Shown here: one piece after another, positions 11,632 through 19,914 of the stretch | Numbering within the stretch: the first letter of the stretch is position 1 | Layout: every line of letters begins with the position of its first letter | From: Pseudochelatococcus contaminans | GTDB taxonomy: Bacteria > Pseudomonadota > Alphaproteobacteria > Rhizobiales > Beijerinckiaceae | Direction: 5' to 3' | Length of the DNA: 64,000 nt | Assembly (NCBI RefSeq): GCF_014195635.1 | Contig: NZ_JACICC010000004.1 | Coordinates: forward strand, 124,001-188,000 | The notes under the pieces: generated by a model | The model's input: only the letters and a program-made list of their open reading frames with translations | Database searches by the model: none | What the model was told of the DNA's origin: nothing | Translations under genes and position numbers: made by a program

Positions 11632-11850
11632 GCGGGGCAGACAAGCGAGACACGTCATCAATGCCTGAACGGTTTTCGCGTCTCAATGACAGGCGAGAAC
11701 GGTTTGGTCTCTGATTTTGAGCAGATTTCTGCTCAGCGGATGCCCCCATCCAGCTCTGTGCAGCTTCACCCTGTTGTTCTGGATGCGAAATCACTCCAGA
11801 AACGTACACACCTTTCCGTTCGGTGCCGCGGGATCGGACATTGACAATGC

Positions 11851-13875
11851 GTGCCGCGAGGCGGATACCCCCCTGAAATGACCAGAGCCGCCATCCGATC
11901 CTCGACAGGTTTCAAGAAGCTGCTCATCGTCGCCCATGATCTCATGATGACAGGGCTGGCGGTGGTGTTGGCGTTCGTCATGCGCTTTGACGGCGTGCGC
12001 CTTGAAACGCGCCTCGACGCGCTGCCGGTGATCCTGCCCGGCTTCATTATCTACGCCGGCATCGTCTACTGGATCTTTTCGCTCTACAAGTCGCGATGGC
12101 GTTTCGCCTCCCTGCCGGACCTTGCCAATATCCTGCGCGCGGTTACGGTGCTGGCGCTGACTTTGCTGGTTGTGGATTACGTGCTGGCGTCGAGCACGTT
12201 CTACGGCTTTTTCTTCTTCGGCAAGATCACCATCATCCTCTATTGGATGCTGCAGCTTTTCCTTTTGGGCGGGCCACGCCTCGCTTACCGTTACCTGAAA
12301 TATGCCCAGTCGCGTCAGACGCTAGTGCGTGAGGGTGCTGTGCCGGCTCTGATTCTGGGCCGCGGGTCGGATGCGGAAGTGCTGTTGCGGGCCATCGAAT
12401 CCGGAGCGCTTCGCAAGATCGCCGCCAAAGGCATCCTGACGCCGCGCACCACCGATCTCGGCCAGTCGATTCGCGGCGTGCCGGTCGTGGGTGAGTTTTC
12501 GGACCTCGAACAGGCCGTGGCCGATTTCGCCGAGCGCGGCCACAATATTCGCAGGCTGGTGCTGGCGCCGAGCGCGCTCGGACAGGAAGCCGAGAGCGAG
12601 CATATCCTTGCACGGGCACGCAAACTGGGCCTGCCGCTATCGCGGCTTCAGGGCCTCGATACCGGCAAGGGCGAACTGGGCGGCGGCATTGCATCGCTCG
12701 CGCCGGTGGAGATCGAGGATCTGCTGCTGCGCCCTACGGTGGAAATCGACCACGAACGCCTAGCCCGCTTTGTGAATGGCAAGCGAATCGCAGTCACAGG
12801 CGGCGGCGGCTCTATCGGCAGCGAGATCTGCATGCGAGCAGCGGCCTTTGGCGCTGCCGACATTCTGGTCATCGAGAACTCCGAACCGGCCCTTCACCAG
12901 ATCACCGAGGAACTGCGGGCGCTGGATGACGGCCCGCATGTTCAGGGCGCGATCGCCGACGTGCGCGATCGCGAGCGGCTGCATCAGGTGCTGGCCGAGT
13001 TCAAGCCAGACCTCGTTTTTCATGCAGCCGCGCTCAAGCATGTTCCCTATCTGGAGCAGGATTGGGCGGAGGGCGTGCGCACCAACGTATTCGGCTCGGT
13101 CAATGCCGCCGATGCCTCATTGGCGGCGGGTGCGTCGGCGTTTGTCATGATTTCCACCGACAAGGCCATAGAGCCTGTGTCGATGCTGGGGGTCACGAAG
13201 CGGTTTGCCGAAATGTACGCGCAGGCGCTCGACGCGGAAACTCTGGCCCTGCCGGAAGCTCCGCGCCTTATCGCAGTGCGCTTCGGCAATGTGCTGGGCT
13301 CGAACGGGTCCGTCGTGCCAAAATTCAAGGCGCAGATCGCGCGCGGCGGGCCGGTCACCGTGACGCACCGGGACATGGTGCGGTATTTCATGACCGTGCG
13401 CGAGGCATGCAACCTCGTGTTGACGGCAGTGTCCCATGCGGATGGCGATATGCGTGCGGCGGCTGCAGCGTCGGTTGCCAGCAAGCCGTCCGTTTACGTG
13501 CTCAAAATGGGCCAGCCTGTGCGCATCTATGATATGGCGGAACGCATGATCCGTTTGGCAGGCTTCGAGCCGGGAGCGGAAATCGAGATCGCCGTTACCG
13601 GCATCCGCCCGGGTGAGCGGCTGCACGAGATTCTGTTCGGCCACGATGAAGCCATAACCGAAACGGGCATTGACGGGGTGATGGCTGCGCGCGCCGTCTT
13701 TCCGGATCGGCATCAGCTCGCCGCCTGGCTCGCTGGCCTCGAAGACGCGGTCAACAGGCATGACAGGGGCGCGGCGGAAGCTGTGCTCGGCGCGGCTATT
13801 CCCGATTACGCACGTCGCCAGCCAGCCGCCGCGCCAACGACACCAGCCCCTGCCGGGACGATACAGCCGGAGTGA
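11851..13875 (+). CDS. WbpM/FlaA1-like nucleotide-sugar 4,6-dehydratase, membrane form
   Basis: Large polysaccharide-biosynthesis SDR. About four transmembrane helices (residues 20-145) precede a CoA-binding-like domain and a catalytic Rossmann domain with GGGGSIGSE at about 317-325. The active site has SMLGVTK with Met445 and Lys450, the Met-x4-Lys variant seen in WbpM-type enzymes in place of Tyr. Homologues convert UDP-GlcNAc to a 4-keto-6-deoxy sugar at the inner membrane for O-antigen, capsule or exopolysaccharide. At 674 residues it is full length. A second ATG at 11878 is an equally plausible start. Its last 80 bases overlap the convergent epimerase gene. Confidence 0.9.
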   Translation: MPRGGYPPEMTRAAIRSSTGFKKLLIVAHDLMMTGLAVVLAFVMRFDGVRLETRLDALPVILPGFIIYAGIVYWIFSLYKSRWRFASLPDLANILRAVTVLALTLLVVDYVLASSTFYGFFFFGKITIILYWMLQLFLLGGPRLAYRYLKYAQSRQTLVREGAVPALILGRGSDAEVLLRAIESGALRKIAAKGILTPRTTDLGQSIRGVPVVGEFSDLEQAVADFAERGHNIRRLVLAPSALGQEAESEHILARARKLGLPLSRLQGLDTGKGELGGGIASLAPVEIEDLLLRPTVEIDHERLARFVNGKRIAVTGGGGSIGSEICMRAAAFGAADILVIENSEPALHQITEELRALDDGPHVQGAIADVRDRERLHQVLAEFKPDLVFHAAALKHVPYLEQDWAEGVRTNVFGSVNAADASLAAGASAFVMISTDKAIEPVSMLGVTKRFAEMYAQALDAETLALPEAPRLIAVRFGNVLGSNGSVVPKFKAQIARGGPVTVTHRDMVRYFMTVREACNLVLTAVSHADGDMRAAAAASVASKPSVYVLKMGQPVRIYDMAERMIRLAGFEPGAEIEIAVTGIRPGERLHEILFGHDEAITETGIDGVMAARAVFPDRHQLAAWLAGLEDAVNRHDRGAAEAVLGAAIPDYARRQPAAAPTTPAPAGTIQPE

Positions 13876-14743
13876 ACCCGCTCTCCATCAACCGCACGCC
13901 CTTCGCCACCAGCGGGCTATTCAACCTGTCGAGCATATCGGCGCGGCCTGCCAACGAAAGAGCGCCGCGAAGCGCCGGCACCGGCGGCGAAAACAACCAT
14001 GGACGCCGCCCGAACCCCTCACGCAAAGCCGTCAGCATGCCGGGCACATCAATCGGCTCGGGATCAGCGACGAGGAACGGTCCCGACAGCGGCTTTCCTT
14101 CGGAATCGTTTGTGGTCAGCAGGTGCTGCACAGCAGCCGCCACTGTCTCCACCGCAACCAGCGACCGCGGCGCGTCGAGCGCACCGAGGGGAAGCGGAAA
14201 CGGCAGTCGCGCAAGGCGGATCAGTGCGCCCATGTTGCCGCGCACGTCGTCGCCATAAACTAGCACAGGCCGCAATGCTGCGGCGGGCAAGTCGTCGATT
14301 TCCGCCAGCCCCCGCTCGGCGGCGAGCTTTGAGCGTCCATAATCGTCCGTGGGACGCGGGTCATCTGCCTCCGTCAATATCGATGCAGAGGACGGGCCGG
14401 ACTGGGCACGGATCGACGACAACAGAATGAATCGCCCTGCCCGGCCCCGCGCAGCGTGCGCGAGATGCAAGGTCGCGGCATGGTTGACGCGCTGATAGCG
14501 CTCTACGGCAACACCCGGTCCTGCATGCGCGATTCCGGCTGCATGGATCACGCCATCGACACCGGCAAGCGCCGTGCGCCAATCGGGAGATCCTCCGATA
14601 TCCCCGACAACGGCGCTTTCCACACCAGCGGGAATGGGCCGATCGTCGCGTAGCGCAACCCTCACGGTGTGCCCGTCGCGCAGCAGCGCCTTTGTCAGGT
14701 GGCGGCCGATAAATCCGGTCGCGCCCGTTAGCAGAATGCGCAA
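13796..14743 (-). CDS. NAD-dependent epimerase/dehydratase (SDR), TTG start likely
   Basis: Extended SDR with GATGFIG at residues 7-13 and the catalytic pair Tyr135/Lys139 (DYGRSKLAAE), close to the WbpV/GalE-like group found with WecA-type transferases. The first in-frame ATG is at 14782, but it lies within a dispersed palindromic repeat (14757-14785). AGGAGG at 14749-14754 (minus strand) stands five bases from TTG at 14743, giving MRILLTGATG, a natural Rossmann start; I therefore prefer TTG. The 3' end overlaps the convergent dehydratase gene by 80 bases. The sugar substrate cannot be told from sequence. Confidence 0.85.
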   Translation of the reverse strand: MRILLTGATGFIGRHLTKALLRDGHTVRVALRDDRPIPAGVESAVVGDIGGSPDWRTALAGVDGVIHAAGIAHAGPGVAVERYQRVNHAATLHLAHAARGRAGRFILLSSIRAQSGPSSASILTEADDPRPTDDYGRSKLAAERGLAEIDDLPAAALRPVLVYGDDVRGNMGALIRLARLPFPLPLGALDAPRSLVAVETVAAAVQHLLTTNDSEGKPLSGPFLVADPEPIDVPGMLTALREGFGRRPWLFSPPVPALRGALSLAGRADMLDRLNSPLVAKGVRLMESGFTPAVSSRQGLVSLARRLAGDVRNRE

Positions 14744-14756
14744 TCCAGCCTCCTGG

Positions 14757-14785
14757 AGCAGTTTGCGTTCAAGCCGATCCATCCC
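14757..14785. repeat. Dispersed TTTGCGTTCAA palindrome family, copy 1 (decayed)
   Basis: AGCAGTTTGCGTTCAA (14757-14772) is identical to 59583-59598 and differs by one base from 25105-25120. It is followed by CCGATCCATCCCATTGA, a weaker right half. It sits just upstream of the TTG start of the minus-strand epimerase gene. Confidence 0.6.
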
Positions 14786-14888
14786 ATTGAATCAGCGCAT
14801 GCGTACAGATTTTAGCTTTGCCGAAACTCGCCTTCAATTCCATGAATCGGTTCGGGTACACACGGCCTCGATGCGCCGCCCCATAACA

Positions 14889-15914
14889 TCACCGGGGACG
14901 CGCAAAGGCCCTTAACGTAGCGGCGACCAAACCGAAGCCGGCAATCACAACGACCGCCTGAAACAGCGGGATGTCGATGGCGAGACTGGCCGCCGCCAGC
15001 AGTGCCAGGGCAACATTCAGGCCAGCGACCCTTGTCGCAACGGCCAGCACTGGCCAGCCGTTATCCGTCGCCTGCTGATAGAAATGCGTGCGGTGCGCTT
15101 CCCATACGCGTTCGCGCCGGGCGAGCCTGCGTAGCAAAGTGACGGTCGCATCCGTGAGATAATAAAGCGGCAGAAGCACAGCAGCCGCGAACCCGCCCTC
15201 ACCGGCCAGCCGATAGAGCAGGAAACCGACGATCAGCCCGATCGGCAACGATCCGACATCCCCAAGGAACAGCCGCGCCACCGGGCGGTTAAACGGCGCA
15301 AAACCGATAATGCCCCCCAGAAGCGCGGCAGCGATCACACCGCTCACCGGGTCCAGCCAGCCTGCGACCGAGAACAGCGCAAGCGCCGCCGTCAGCGGCG
15401 TCATTTCCGCCACGGTCATCCAGTCGAGGCCATCCATGAAATTGACGAGGTTGACGAACCAGATGCCGGCAAAGCCGATGATGATCCACTCTACTGCCGG
15501 CGGCAGAATCGGAAACAACTGCCCTGCTCCCGCGCTCGCCATCACCGCCGCAACGGCAGCCGCCTGAAACACCAGCCGCAGTAACGCGGGCAGTGGCCGG
15601 ATATCGTCAATCGCACCAATCACGGCAAGGCCCACGGCGCCGATAGCCAGAATAGTGAAACGGGGCAACGCGTCGCCAAGGCCGGAAAACCCCAATCCTG
15701 CAGCAGCGCAGACAAGCGCCGCGGCGATCACCGCAATGCCGCCGCCCTGCGGCGTGGGAATGCGATGGCTGGAACGCGCGTTCGGCCGCGCCAGCGCATA
15801 ACGCTGCAATAACGGTTTCAGCGACAGGATAAGCAACGCGGAGAGCGCAGCCGCAACGACGGTAACCCCCGCGAACACGGCCATCGCATGGCCGCCGCCA
15901 TGGGACATATCCAT
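14889..15914 (-). CDS. WecA/MraY-type glycosyl-phosphate transferase (GT4)
   Basis: Polytopic membrane enzyme of the polyprenyl-phosphate N-acetylhexosamine-1-phosphate transferase family, which makes the first lipid-linked sugar for O-antigen or exopolysaccharide. Family motifs are SSHRIPTPQGGGIAV near the N-terminus, VNLVNFMDGLDWM with the catalytic Asp, RLFLGDVGSLPIG, and the late cytoplasmic loop HRTHFYQQA. About ten transmembrane helices are visible. The start at 15914 (MDMSHGGG) leaves a 5-base gap to the upstream UDP-glucuronate epimerase gene; upstream codons to 15965 would overlap it. Substrate sugar is not determined. Confidence 0.9.
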   Translation of the reverse strand: MDMSHGGGHAMAVFAGVTVVAAALSALLILSLKPLLQRYALARPNARSSHRIPTPQGGGIAVIAAALVCAAAGLGFSGLGDALPRFTILAIGAVGLAVIGAIDDIRPLPALLRLVFQAAAVAAVMASAGAGQLFPILPPAVEWIIIGFAGIWFVNLVNFMDGLDWMTVAEMTPLTAALALFSVAGWLDPVSGVIAAALLGGIIGFAPFNRPVARLFLGDVGSLPIGLIVGFLLYRLAGEGGFAAAVLLPLYYLTDATVTLLRRLARRERVWEAHRTHFYQQATDNGWPVLAVATRVAGLNVALALLAAASLAIDIPLFQAVVVIAGFGLVAATLRAFARPR

Positions 15915-15919
15915 GAGAA

Positions 15920-16990
15920 TCAAACCTTGCCGCCGGTGTCCGGCCCGTGGAAATCGCGATACCACTCAACAAAGCGATTGACCCCGTCTACCAGCGGTGT
16001 GCGGGGGGCGAACCCGGTGTCGCGCGCGAGATCGGAGATGTCGGCGGCAGTTTCGAGCACATCGCCGGGCGGCAGTGGAACATCCGTCCGCGTGGCTGTG
16101 CGACCAACCGCCTGCTCGATCATGCCGATGAGGCCATTCAGCTCCTCAGGATGATTGTTGCCTATGTTGTAGATGCGATGGGGTGCAGATGATGTCGCCG
16201 GGTCCGGCGCGAGAGCATCCCACGCCGGATCGGGTTGTGCCGGCCTGTCGAGGATGCGCACAACCCCCTCGACGACATCGTCGATGAAGGTAAAATCACG
16301 CCATACACGCCCGCCGTTCGAGACGTTGATCGGCAACCCGCGCGCGATTGCATCCGTGAAGATGTAGACGGCCATATCAGGCCGGCCCCACGGCCCATAG
16401 ACGGTGAAGAACCGCAGGCCGGTGGCCGGTAAGCCATAAAGATGCGCATAGGAATGCGCCATCAACTCGTTCGCCTTTTTGGTCGCGGCATAAAGACTGA
16501 CGGGATGATCGACGTTATCCCGCTCCGAGAATGGCACCTTGCGATTCGATCCATAGACCGAACTCGACGAGGCATAGACAAGATGGTCAACCTTGCCGTG
16601 CCGGCAGGCTTCAAGCACGTTGAGAAAGGCGACCACATTGGTTTGCGCGTAAGGCTGCGGCTCTGTCAGGGAATGACGCACACCGGGCTGGGCAGCCAGA
16701 TGAACCACGCGCCGGGGGGCAGCCTCGCGGAAGACGGCAGCGGTGGCATCGGCGTCAGCCAGATCGGTCAAACGAAATTGAAACCGCGGATGGTTTTCAA
16801 GCTGCGCCAGCCGCGCCTTTTTCAGCGCCGGGTCGTAATATGATGAGAAGTTATCGACCCCGACCACCGCATCGCCGCGCTCAAGCAGACGCCTGGCAAC
16901 ATGAAAGCCGATGAAGCCCGCCACTCCGGTCACCAACACGGGCGAGGTTGAGCGTGCGGTTGGAGCAGGATCGGACGGGACGTTCGACAA
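15920..16990 (-). CDS. UDP-glucuronate 4-epimerase family SDR
   Basis: Extended SDR, 356 residues, with GVAGFIG at 22-28, SSSSVYG and the catalytic Tyr167/Lys171 (SLYAATKKANE). Segments such as VDNFSSYYDPALKKARL, FTVYGPWGRPDMA and IYNIGNNHPEEL are hallmarks of bacterial UDP-glucuronate 4-epimerases (LpsL/WbnF type), which make UDP-galacturonate for lipopolysaccharide or capsule. It is the first gene of a minus-strand pair with the WecA-like transferase, which suggests one surface-polysaccharide pathway with the neighbouring dehydratase and epimerase. Confidence 0.9.
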   Translation of the reverse strand: MSNVPSDPAPTARSTSPVLVTGVAGFIGFHVARRLLERGDAVVGVDNFSSYYDPALKKARLAQLENHPRFQFRLTDLADADATAAVFREAAPRRVVHLAAQPGVRHSLTEPQPYAQTNVVAFLNVLEACRHGKVDHLVYASSSSVYGSNRKVPFSERDNVDHPVSLYAATKKANELMAHSYAHLYGLPATGLRFFTVYGPWGRPDMAVYIFTDAIARGLPINVSNGGRVWRDFTFIDDVVEGVVRILDRPAQPDPAWDALAPDPATSSAPHRIYNIGNNHPEELNGLIGMIEQAVGRTATRTDVPLPPGDVLETAADISDLARDTGFAPRTPLVDGVNRFVEWYRDFHGPDTGGKV

Positions 16991-17065
16991 GGCAATATCC
17001 GTTCAGGTGGCGACATCCCCGTGCGGCTGGAGGCCGGGCCGGATTTTGTCAATCTCTTGTTTTAT

Positions 17066-17170
17066 AGCTTTCCGAAATTCCGTTGAAACGCCAAAAGTCC
17101 ATTATCTTGTGGTTTCAGGCGTTTTACGCAAACACGGCGAATATCGCTTTGCTTGCGTAAAACGCTCCGG
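17066..17170. repeat. Dispersed intergenic hairpin element, copy B
   Basis: Same ordered blocks as 7479-7570. Here the palindrome is stronger: GCGTTTTACGCAA (17119-17131) pairs with TTGCGTAAAACGC (about 17152-17164) around an inner GCGAATATCGC. The rest of the 16991-17475 gap holds only the csbD promoter. Confidence 0.65.
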
Positions 17171-17389
17171 AAAAGCAACCGATGCTACGGTAGCCTCGCA
17201 GCAGACATGCCTTTGCTTTTAAACCATCTTCGCAGCCCTTGTTCAATCCGGACATCGGAGCGATTCCGTCGCACCGTGAGTCATCCATGAATCCCGACAA
17301 TAAAGCATTTTTTTTGGAATGGGATAGTCCGATCGGGCATTTCGCATGCATTGCTCCCCAACTACCCTGCATTTCCGCGGCTTTGCACT

Positions 17390-17414
17390 GGAACAATCGG
17401 CGGGGGACGGCGTT
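17390..17414 (+). promoter_or_regulatory. EcfG-type (general stress) promoter for csbD
   Basis: GGAAC (17390-17394), a 16-base spacer, then CGTT (17411-17414) followed by TTT matches the EcfG consensus exactly. It lies 62 bases upstream of the csbD start. The cognate sigma factor is encoded about 5 kb downstream. Confidence 0.85.
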
Positions 17415-17475
17415 TTTCGAGTGCAGATAATGCAACGCGTCGCAAAACACGCAATTCAAGCCAAAGGAGCGAACA

Positions 17476-17688
17476 ATGGGTACCGCTGACAACACCTGGG
17501 ATCGCGTTCAGGGCAACTGGAAGCAGCTCACCGGCAAGGTGAAGCAGCAGTGGGGCAAGCTGACCGACGACGACCTGACGGTTATCGACGGCAAGCGCGA
17601 GGAACTCGCAGGCCGCCTGCAGGAGCGTTATGGATACGCCAAGGAGCAGGCCGAGCGCGAGATCGACGATTGGACCTCGCGCCAATAA
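17476..17688 (+). CDS. CsbD family stress protein
   Basis: A 70-residue hydrophilic helical protein. Its start, NTWDRVQGNWKQLTGKVKQQ, and its end, GRLQERYGYAKEQAEREI, are characteristic of the CsbD/YjbJ family, abundant general-stress proteins whose molecular role is unknown. AAAGGAG at 17463-17469 provides a good ribosome-binding site. The EcfG-type promoter upstream and the stress-regulator locus downstream make it a likely member of the general stress regulon. Confidence 0.95.
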   Translation: MGTADNTWDRVQGNWKQLTGKVKQQWGKLTDDDLTVIDGKREELAGRLQERYGYAKEQAEREIDDWTSRQ

Positions 17689-17865
17689 ACTTATAGCCCC
17701 GTTTCAGGTTTTATCTGATAGAATATCCGTGGCATGCAACGCTCGTCGTTTATACAGACAAGCGCTGACATAGCCGGAACGCGGCGCCAGCAACTCCGGC
17801 GAGTGCTGGCGTCATCCCGTTCAAACACCTTACGAAGACAACCGTTTTCTTAAAAGGAAAAACCG

Positions 17866-18186
17866 ATGGCTGAAAAGAGCGAAAGCATCATCAACTCCGA
17901 AATCGAAACGCTACGCAACGAGATCAAGAGCCTGACGGATTCGGTGGCTGACGTGGTTCGCCGCCAGACCGATCATGCACGTGATAACGTGAAGGGCTTC
18001 ACGGACACCGTGTCTTCCGCTGCACACTCCGCAAGCCAGACCGGCCATCGCCTTGCAGCTGACGCACAGGAAGCCGTGGGCAACGCCACCTCCAAGGTCG
18101 AAGCCTGTATCGAGCGTAACCCGGTTCAGTCGGTTCTCGTGGCTGCCGGCGTGGGCTTCGTGCTCGGCCTGCTGAGCCGCCGCTGA
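17866..18186 (+). CDS. DUF883 (YqjD/ElaB-like) membrane-anchored protein
   Basis: A 106-residue protein with a long amphipathic helical part (residues 1-80) and one C-terminal membrane segment, NPVQSVLVAAGVGFVLGLLSRR, the standard ElaB/YqjD/DUF883 layout. In E. coli such proteins sit in the inner membrane and associate with ribosomes in stationary phase; that role is not proven here. Its stop overlaps the start of the next gene by one base (TGATG), so the two are translationally coupled. I found no EcfG-type promoter in the 177 bases upstream. Confidence 0.9.
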   Translation: MAEKSESIINSEIETLRNEIKSLTDSVADVVRRQTDHARDNVKGFTDTVSSAAHSASQTGHRLAADAQEAVGNATSKVEACIERNPVQSVLVAAGVGFVLGLLSRR

Positions 18187-18674
18187 TGTTTGGGCTTCTG
18201 CGCGCTTTTCTTGGGGCGCAGGTGGTCTCCGCGCAAGTCAGCCGGGTGCGCCGAGAGGCGCATCTGGCTCTTGTCAAGACGGCCCTCGGAATCGTTGCGG
18301 CTGTTCTCGCCCTGGTCGCCGTGGGCTTCTTCACGGCAGCCGGTCATCTTTCGCTCGAACGCGCGCTTGGGCCGGTGACGGCATCGCTGATCGTTGGCGG
18401 TGTCTACCTCGTCATCGCGCTGATAGTTTGGGCGGTCATGGCAACGAGGGATTCACGCCCGCAACTTCCGGCGGAAACACCTGACCTGGCAGCCACTGCC
18501 CGGACGACGCTCTTCAGTATCGGTCAGTCAGTCGGGGATGCCGCTCGCAGTATAGACCCGAAGGCTATTGCCAACGCAGGCGGCCGAAAGCTCGCGCGAA
18601 CTGTCGGACCTCTGACACTGGCGAGCATCGCCATCGTGGCTGGTTATCTCGCAGCCCGGCGGATTGATCGCTAG
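18186..18674 (+). CDS. Phage-holin-superfamily/YqjE-like membrane protein
   Basis: A 162-residue protein with two clear hydrophobic hairpins, ALGIVAAVLALVAVGFFTAA and TASLIVGGVYLVIALIVWAV, then a hydrophilic region and a third C-terminal hydrophobic stretch (TLASIAIVAGYLAA). Coupling to a DUF883/YqjD gene identifies it as the YqjE (DUF1469) partner. It is not a lytic holin: no endolysin or phage gene is nearby. A strong terminator follows. Confidence 0.82.
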   Translation: MFGLLRAFLGAQVVSAQVSRVRREAHLALVKTALGIVAAVLALVAVGFFTAAGHLSLERALGPVTASLIVGGVYLVIALIVWAVMATRDSRPQLPAETPDLAATARTTLFSIGQSVGDAARSIDPKAIANAGGRKLARTVGPLTLASIAIVAGYLAARRIDR

Positions 18675-18711
18675 AGCGTGCAGTCCGCACTTTTCCAGAG
18701 CAAATCAAACA

Positions 18712-18748
18712 AAAGCCGCTGAATGTGATTCAGCGGCTTTTGTTATGT
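18712..18748 (+). terminator. Strong intrinsic terminator
   Basis: AAAGCCGCTGAATgtgATTCAGCGGCTTTT forms a stem of about 13 bp with T-rich/A-rich flanks on both sides. It lies between the YqjE-like gene and convergent phyR and could stop both transcripts. Confidence 0.92.
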
Positions 18749-18770
18749 TGAGAGCTATAATGCCTCTCGC

Positions 18771-19595
18771 TCAGACAGCTTCTGCCAGTGCCGCATTCGG
18801 CTCGGCGCGCTGGCCAAAGAACAACGCCTGGCTGATAACCGCGCGGACCGCCTCGACACTGAACGGCTTGGTGATCAGGAAGGCCGGCTCCGGCCGTTCA
18901 CCCGTCAACAAACGCTCGGGATAGGCCGTGATGAAGATGACGGGAATCGGCGCCTGCGCAAGAATATCGTTGACCGCATCAAGACCCGAGCTGCCGTCGG
19001 CAAGCTGGATATCCGCCAGAACGAGTTGCGGCCGATGCGCGGCGACAGCTGCCAATGCCTCGGTATGCGTGCGCGCGACAGCGGTGACGCGATGGCCGAG
19101 CCCTTCGACAAGCGCCTCGATATCCATGGCGATGATCGGTTCGTCCTCGATAATGAGGACATCGGACGAAATCTGGCCGGAAATCTCAATACTGGCCTGC
19201 TGGATGAGCGAATCGGCCTCGGCGGTATCGATGTCCAGAGCCTGTGCGATCTCTTCGCGGTTCAGCCCTTCAACCACCTCAAGCAGGAATGCAGCGCGAG
19301 GCAACAGTTCCAGCGCGGATAAAGTACGCTGAGCGTTCCGCTCTGCCCCGCCCGCCGCAGCATCGGCAGGAATGGTTTCTGCCGTATTGGTCGGCACGCG
19401 CTTCCATACTTCGAGCAAAACGCGATACAGCGCAACGCGGGGGCTGAGGTCGCGGCGCAGCAACTCCGGATCGGCGACCAGCGCCTCAAGCGCCGCGATG
19501 GCGTGGGCATCGCCGCTGGCCTGGCTGCCTGTCAGGGCGCGGGCAAGGCGGCGCAGGTATGGCAGATGAGGAGCGACCAGTTGGGAGAGAGACAT
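18771..19595 (-). CDS. phyR: General stress response regulator PhyR
   Basis: PhyR is the anti-anti-sigma switch of the alphaproteobacterial general stress response. The N-terminal ~140 residues resemble an ECF sigma factor (sigma-2-like and sigma-4-like parts, with EVVEGLNREEIAQALDI), and the C-terminal receiver has the pocket LIIEDEP, phospho-acceptor Asp195 (LVLADIQLADG) and Lys in FLITKPF. When phosphorylated, PhyR binds NepR and frees EcfG. It is divergent from nepR. At 274 residues it has normal length. Confidence 0.97.
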   Translation of the reverse strand: MSLSQLVAPHLPYLRRLARALTGSQASGDAHAIAALEALVADPELLRRDLSPRVALYRVLLEVWKRVPTNTAETIPADAAAGGAERNAQRTLSALELLPRAAFLLEVVEGLNREEIAQALDIDTAEADSLIQQASIEISGQISSDVLIIEDEPIIAMDIEALVEGLGHRVTAVARTHTEALAAVAAHRPQLVLADIQLADGSSGLDAVNDILAQAPIPVIFITAYPERLLTGERPEPAFLITKPFSVEAVRAVISQALFFGQRAEPNAALAEAV

Positions 19596-19722
19596 CGTAA
19601 AATACCCTTATTGGAGCTGACATACGGCATCCCGCAAACGATACGATATCCGGCAATGCATGACGATCATAATCATAATACAATACCTCTCGCCGGCGCG
19701 GGAGCGCAGGAATCGTTGGCTT

Positions 19723-19748
19723 AACCGAATGCTGCCGGAAAAAGTTCC
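19723..19748 (-). promoter_or_regulatory. Possible EcfG-type promoter facing phyR
   Basis: On the minus strand GGAAC (19748-19744) is followed after 17 bases by GGTT, or after 16 bases by CGGT. The -10 is imperfect against CGTT. Its GGAAC is one arm of the palindrome GTTCCATTGGATGGAAC shared with the nepR promoter. Confidence 0.5.
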
Positions 19749-19755
19749 ATTGGAT

Positions 19756-19780
19756 GGAACTTGTCTATCTCAAGCGCGTT
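19756..19780 (+). promoter_or_regulatory. EcfG-type promoter for nepR
   Basis: GGAAC at 19756-19760, a 16-base spacer and CGTT at 19777-19780 match the EcfG consensus exactly. It lies about 135 bases before the nepR start. Together with the minus-strand copy it forms a back-to-back regulatory region; no other gene occupies 19596-19914. Confidence 0.87.
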
Positions 19781-19914
19781 CGTGGAAGGATACACGCGAC
19801 AGCTGGACCATGGTGATATATGCCAGAGTGGCCGAAATCGCAGTAATTGATCGATGGAAGTTCCCCGCGCCGGATCTCACGGCTGATCTGGGGCGTTAAA
19901 TATTGGAGGCCGTA

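Noticed and set aside
17239-17430. 63-codon plus-strand frame before csbD
   Set aside because: It runs through the EcfG promoter and has no homology or ribosome-binding site I can support.
18186-18674. Possible prophage remnant suggested by the holin-like protein
   Set aside because: The gene pairs with a DUF883/YqjD gene as in chromosomal YqjDE loci, and no phage gene is nearby.
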